A DNA stretch of 8,706 nucleotides, from assembly GCA_030689585.1 (NCBI GenBank), contig JAUYFZ010000255.1, positions 1-8,706 of the forward strand, written 5' to 3'. Origin of the DNA: Rhodocyclaceae bacterium. Lineage in GTDB: Bacteria > Pseudomonadota > Gammaproteobacteria > Burkholderiales > Rhodocyclaceae. The translations under genes were made by a program, and so were the position numbers. Of the stretch, positions 7,025 to 8,706 are shown one piece after another; position 1 is the stretch's first letter, and each line of letters starts with the position of its first letter. Under the pieces are notes generated by a model. It made no database searches. It saw nothing but the letters and a program-made list of their open reading frames with translations, and was not told where the DNA came from.

Positions 7025-8484
7025 AGCAAGACGATATCGAATTGTTCCTGACCGTAGTCCGCCTCTGCTTTGAGCGACACGGGTTTTCCGATGAAGTCCG
7101 ACAATTGGGCAAGGGCTTGGGATTCTTCTTCCAGAAAAAGATCAATGACGGATACGGAGGCCAATACTCGCCATTCTTTCGCCTCAAATTGACGGGCCTC
7201 GTGGAGCAATTCGCGCAGAATTTCATAGGCCACCGTTTGCGCCGTCTTGATGGAACCCCGTCCAGAACAGGTGGGACAGGGTTCACACAGCACATGTGAG
7301 AGAGATTCTCGCGTGCGCTTACGGGTCATTTCCACCAATCCAAGACGGGTAAATCCATTGAGGGTGATGCGAGTGTGGTCGCGCAACAGGGCCTTGTTGA
7401 GTTCTGCCAGCACGGCCTGTTTGTGTTCCGGCGAGTCCATGTCGATGAAGTCGACGATGATGAGGCCGCCTAGGTTTCGCAGACGCAATTGCCGTGCAAC
7501 GGCTTGCGCAGCTTCTAGGTTGGTTTTGAAAATGGTGTCATCAAACGCCTCCGGATTGCCGAATCGACGAATGCCGATAAATCCTCCCGTATTGACATCG
7601 ACCGTTGTCATCGCTTCGGTCTGGTCGATGATGAGGTATCCCCCTGATTTCAGGTCGACGCGACGCGCTAGGGCTTTCTGTATTTCTTCTTCGATGCCGT
7701 GAAGATCAAAAATAGGCCGTTCAGCGGTGTGGTGCACAAGCAATCCGGCGACTCTAGGCATGTATTCGCGGGAAAATGCGGAAAGTTTCTGGAAGTTTTC
7801 CAAGGAATCGATTAACACCCGCGTGGTTTCACGGGTAACAGCATCGCGCAAAACACGCTGGGCCAGCGTCAAATCATGGTGCAGCAGAAGGGGCGGTGTC
7901 ACCGCACTTTGATTCCGGTTCAGAATTTCGGCCCACAAACGATGCAGGTAGGCGATGTCGGCGGCCAAGTCTTCCTCACTGGCATCTTCTGACATGGTGC
8001 GGGCAATATACCCCCCTTGATCCGCGTAGCCTTCGGGAAGAAGACGCAAAATGCGCTCCCGAAGAGATTGCCGGGCGGCTTCGTCTCCGATGCGCTGTGA
8101 AATGCCGATATGCTTTTCCAGAGGTAAGTAGACAAGCAACCGGCCTGCGAGTGAAATCTGGGTCGTTAACCGCGCCCCCTTGGTTCCTATCGGTTCCTTG
8201 AGGATCTGAACCATTAAGCGTTGGCCTTCACCGAGAAGTCGTTCAATCGGTCGATCCGCTCCCCAGATGTCGCCTATCTGGAGAAAAGCGGTGCGGGAAA
8301 GACCAATGTCCACGAAAGCCGATTGCATTCCGGGCAGCACGCGCACGATCTGGCCAAGATACACATTGCCCAGAATGCCCCGTCCGTTGGCGCGCTCGAT
8401 GTGCAATTCTTGCACCACACCATCTTGCAATAACGCCACCCGCGTTTCCTGAGGCGTGAAATTGACGAGGAATTCTTCGCTCAT
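7021..8484 (-). CDS. rng: Ribonuclease G
   Basis: Single-strand-specific endoribonuclease of the RNase E/G family, which processes the 16S rRNA 5' end and turns over mRNAs. At 487 aa it is close to the E. coli RNase G length (489). It begins MSEEFLVNFTPQETRVAL, the family's normal N-terminus. An S1 domain covers about 37-120 (GNVYLGQIVRVLPGMQSAFVDIG). The catalytic centre shows the two metal-binding aspartates, D296 in TTVDVNTGG and D345 in IIVDFIDM. The zinc-link is CPTC (403-406) in EPCPTCSGRG. No RNase E-type C-terminal scaffold is present. ATG 8484 was chosen on family match but has no clear Shine-Dalgarno. An in-frame GTG at 8505 (adding MFHANAD) has GGGG-rich sequence just upstream and cannot be excluded. 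It is the first gene of the operon in this window. Confidence 0.95.
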   Translation of the reverse strand: MSEEFLVNFTPQETRVALLQDGVVQELHIERANGRGILGNVYLGQIVRVLPGMQSAFVDIGLSRTAFLQIGDIWGADRPIERLLGEGQRLMVQILKEPIGTKGARLTTQISLAGRLLVYLPLEKHIGISQRIGDEAARQSLRERILRLLPEGYADQGGYIARTMSEDASEEDLAADIAYLHRLWAEILNRNQSAVTPPLLLHHDLTLAQRVLRDAVTRETTRVLIDSLENFQKLSAFSREYMPRVAGLLVHHTAERPIFDLHGIEEEIQKALARRVDLKSGGYLIIDQTEAMTTVDVNTGGFIGIRRFGNPEAFDDTIFKTNLEAAQAVARQLRLRNLGGLIIVDFIDMDSPEHKQAVLAELNKALLRDHTRITLNGFTRLGLVEMTRKRTRESLSHVLCEPCPTCSGRGSIKTAQTVAYEILRELLHEARQFEAKEWRVLASVSVIDLFLEEESQALAQLSDFIGKPVSLKAEADYGQEQFDIVLL

Positions 8485-8491
8485 GTCCGCG

Positions 8492-8505
8492 TTAGCGTGA
8501 AACAC
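8492..8505 (-). other. Start-proximal motif shared with rlmL and hemJ-like gene
   Basis: The coding-strand sequence GTGTTTCACGCTAA lies just ahead of the rng ATG (or forms its first codons if GTG 8505 is used). The rlmL start reads GTATTTCACGCTAA (13 of 14 identical), and the hemJ-like start reads ATCTTTCACGTTAA. These are the three genes in the window whose starts do not overlap an upstream gene. The role is unknown; it may be a fragment of the 160-nt repeat or a start-associated regulatory sequence. Confidence 0.5.
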
Positions 8506-8507
8506 AG

Positions 8508-8661
8508 CCCCATCCCCTCCCCAACCCTCCCCTTGAAGGGGAGGGAGTTAGTCCCCTCCCCCTTCAAGGGGGAGGAGCATCTCTCCCTCCCAGCCTCCCC
8601 CTTGAAGGGGGAGGAGCATCTCTCCCTCCCCTTCAAGGGGAGGGTTGGGGAGGGGATGGGG
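8508..8661. repeat. Compound palindromic repeat element upstream of rng
   Basis: Outer arms of 38 nt (8508-8545 and 8624-8661) are perfect inverted repeats, 38 of 38. Between them lie two 21-nt near-palindromes, CCTCCCCCTT-C-AAGGGGGAGG at 8555-8575 and its opposite-orientation form at 8594-8614. A 24-nt direct repeat (8568-8591 and 8607-8630) recurs with a 39-nt period, showing internal duplication. The element belongs to the same family as 29-123. It ends 23 nt upstream of the rng ATG, so if the promoter lies to the right, a very stable structure sits in the rng leader. It encodes no convincing protein. Confidence 0.92.
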
Positions 8662-8706
8662 GTCAATGGGGCATGTTTCATGATGCGGGGTGGCGATTCG
8701 CCATGC

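Noticed and set aside
8481..8681. 66-aa minus-strand reading frame rich in PLKGE/PFKGR
   Set aside because: It is the translation of the palindromic repeat element; the repeated peptide pattern mirrors the DNA repeats and no start signal supports it.
8678..8704. Possible end of an upstream minus-strand gene (MANRHPAS then TGA)
   Set aside because: In related bacteria maf often precedes rng, but eight codons at the window edge are too few to identify any gene.
8660..8706. Promoter for rng, with TTGACC on the minus strand as a -35 box
   Set aside because: No -10-like hexamer at suitable spacing; downstream sequence is C/G-rich repeat.

Overview
The window is a compact bacterial operon: five genes, all on the minus strand and transcribed from right to left. 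They are a ribonuclease (rng), an atypical SDR protein, a HemJ/CopD-like membrane protein, a very large single-chain Eco57I-type restriction-modification enzyme, and an RlmL-like THUMP rRNA methyltransferase. Protein families, mid-range GC content and the rng context suggest a proteobacterium, probably betaproteobacterial. That assignment is an inference from protein flavour, not a database result.

Layout in transcription order. Positions 8508-8661 hold a large palindromic repeat element just upstream of rng. Then come rng (8484-7021), the SDR gene (7024-6155, overlapping rng by 4 nt), a 100-nt gap, the hemJ-like gene (6054-5623), the R-M gene (5623-1442, overlapping hemJ by one base as TAATG), a 96-nt gap, and rlmL (1345-167). 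A second element of the same palindromic family follows at 29-123. Four genes look like ordinary housekeeping functions: RNA processing, heme synthesis or a related membrane role, a Rossmann-fold enzyme, and rRNA modification. The R-M gene is the accessory item.

The most unusual structure is a direct repeat of about 160 bp at 1326-1482 and 6035-6195, roughly 80% identical by eye. Each copy covers an intergenic gap and runs into the coding sequence on both sides. It encodes the last residues of two unrelated proteins (SDR and R-M, both ending TRMVxKPTxV plus one or two residues) and the first residues of two other unrelated proteins (HemJ-like and RlmL-like, both starting MSxFH). The two copies bracket the hemJ + R-M segment exactly, so that segment looks like a cassette that could be gained or lost by repeat recombination. 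A short piece of the same repeat, TTAGCGTGAAA on the plus strand, also lies at the start of rng.

No RNA gene, CRISPR array, transposase, or convincing promoter or U-tract terminator was seen. No gene on the plus strand is supported.
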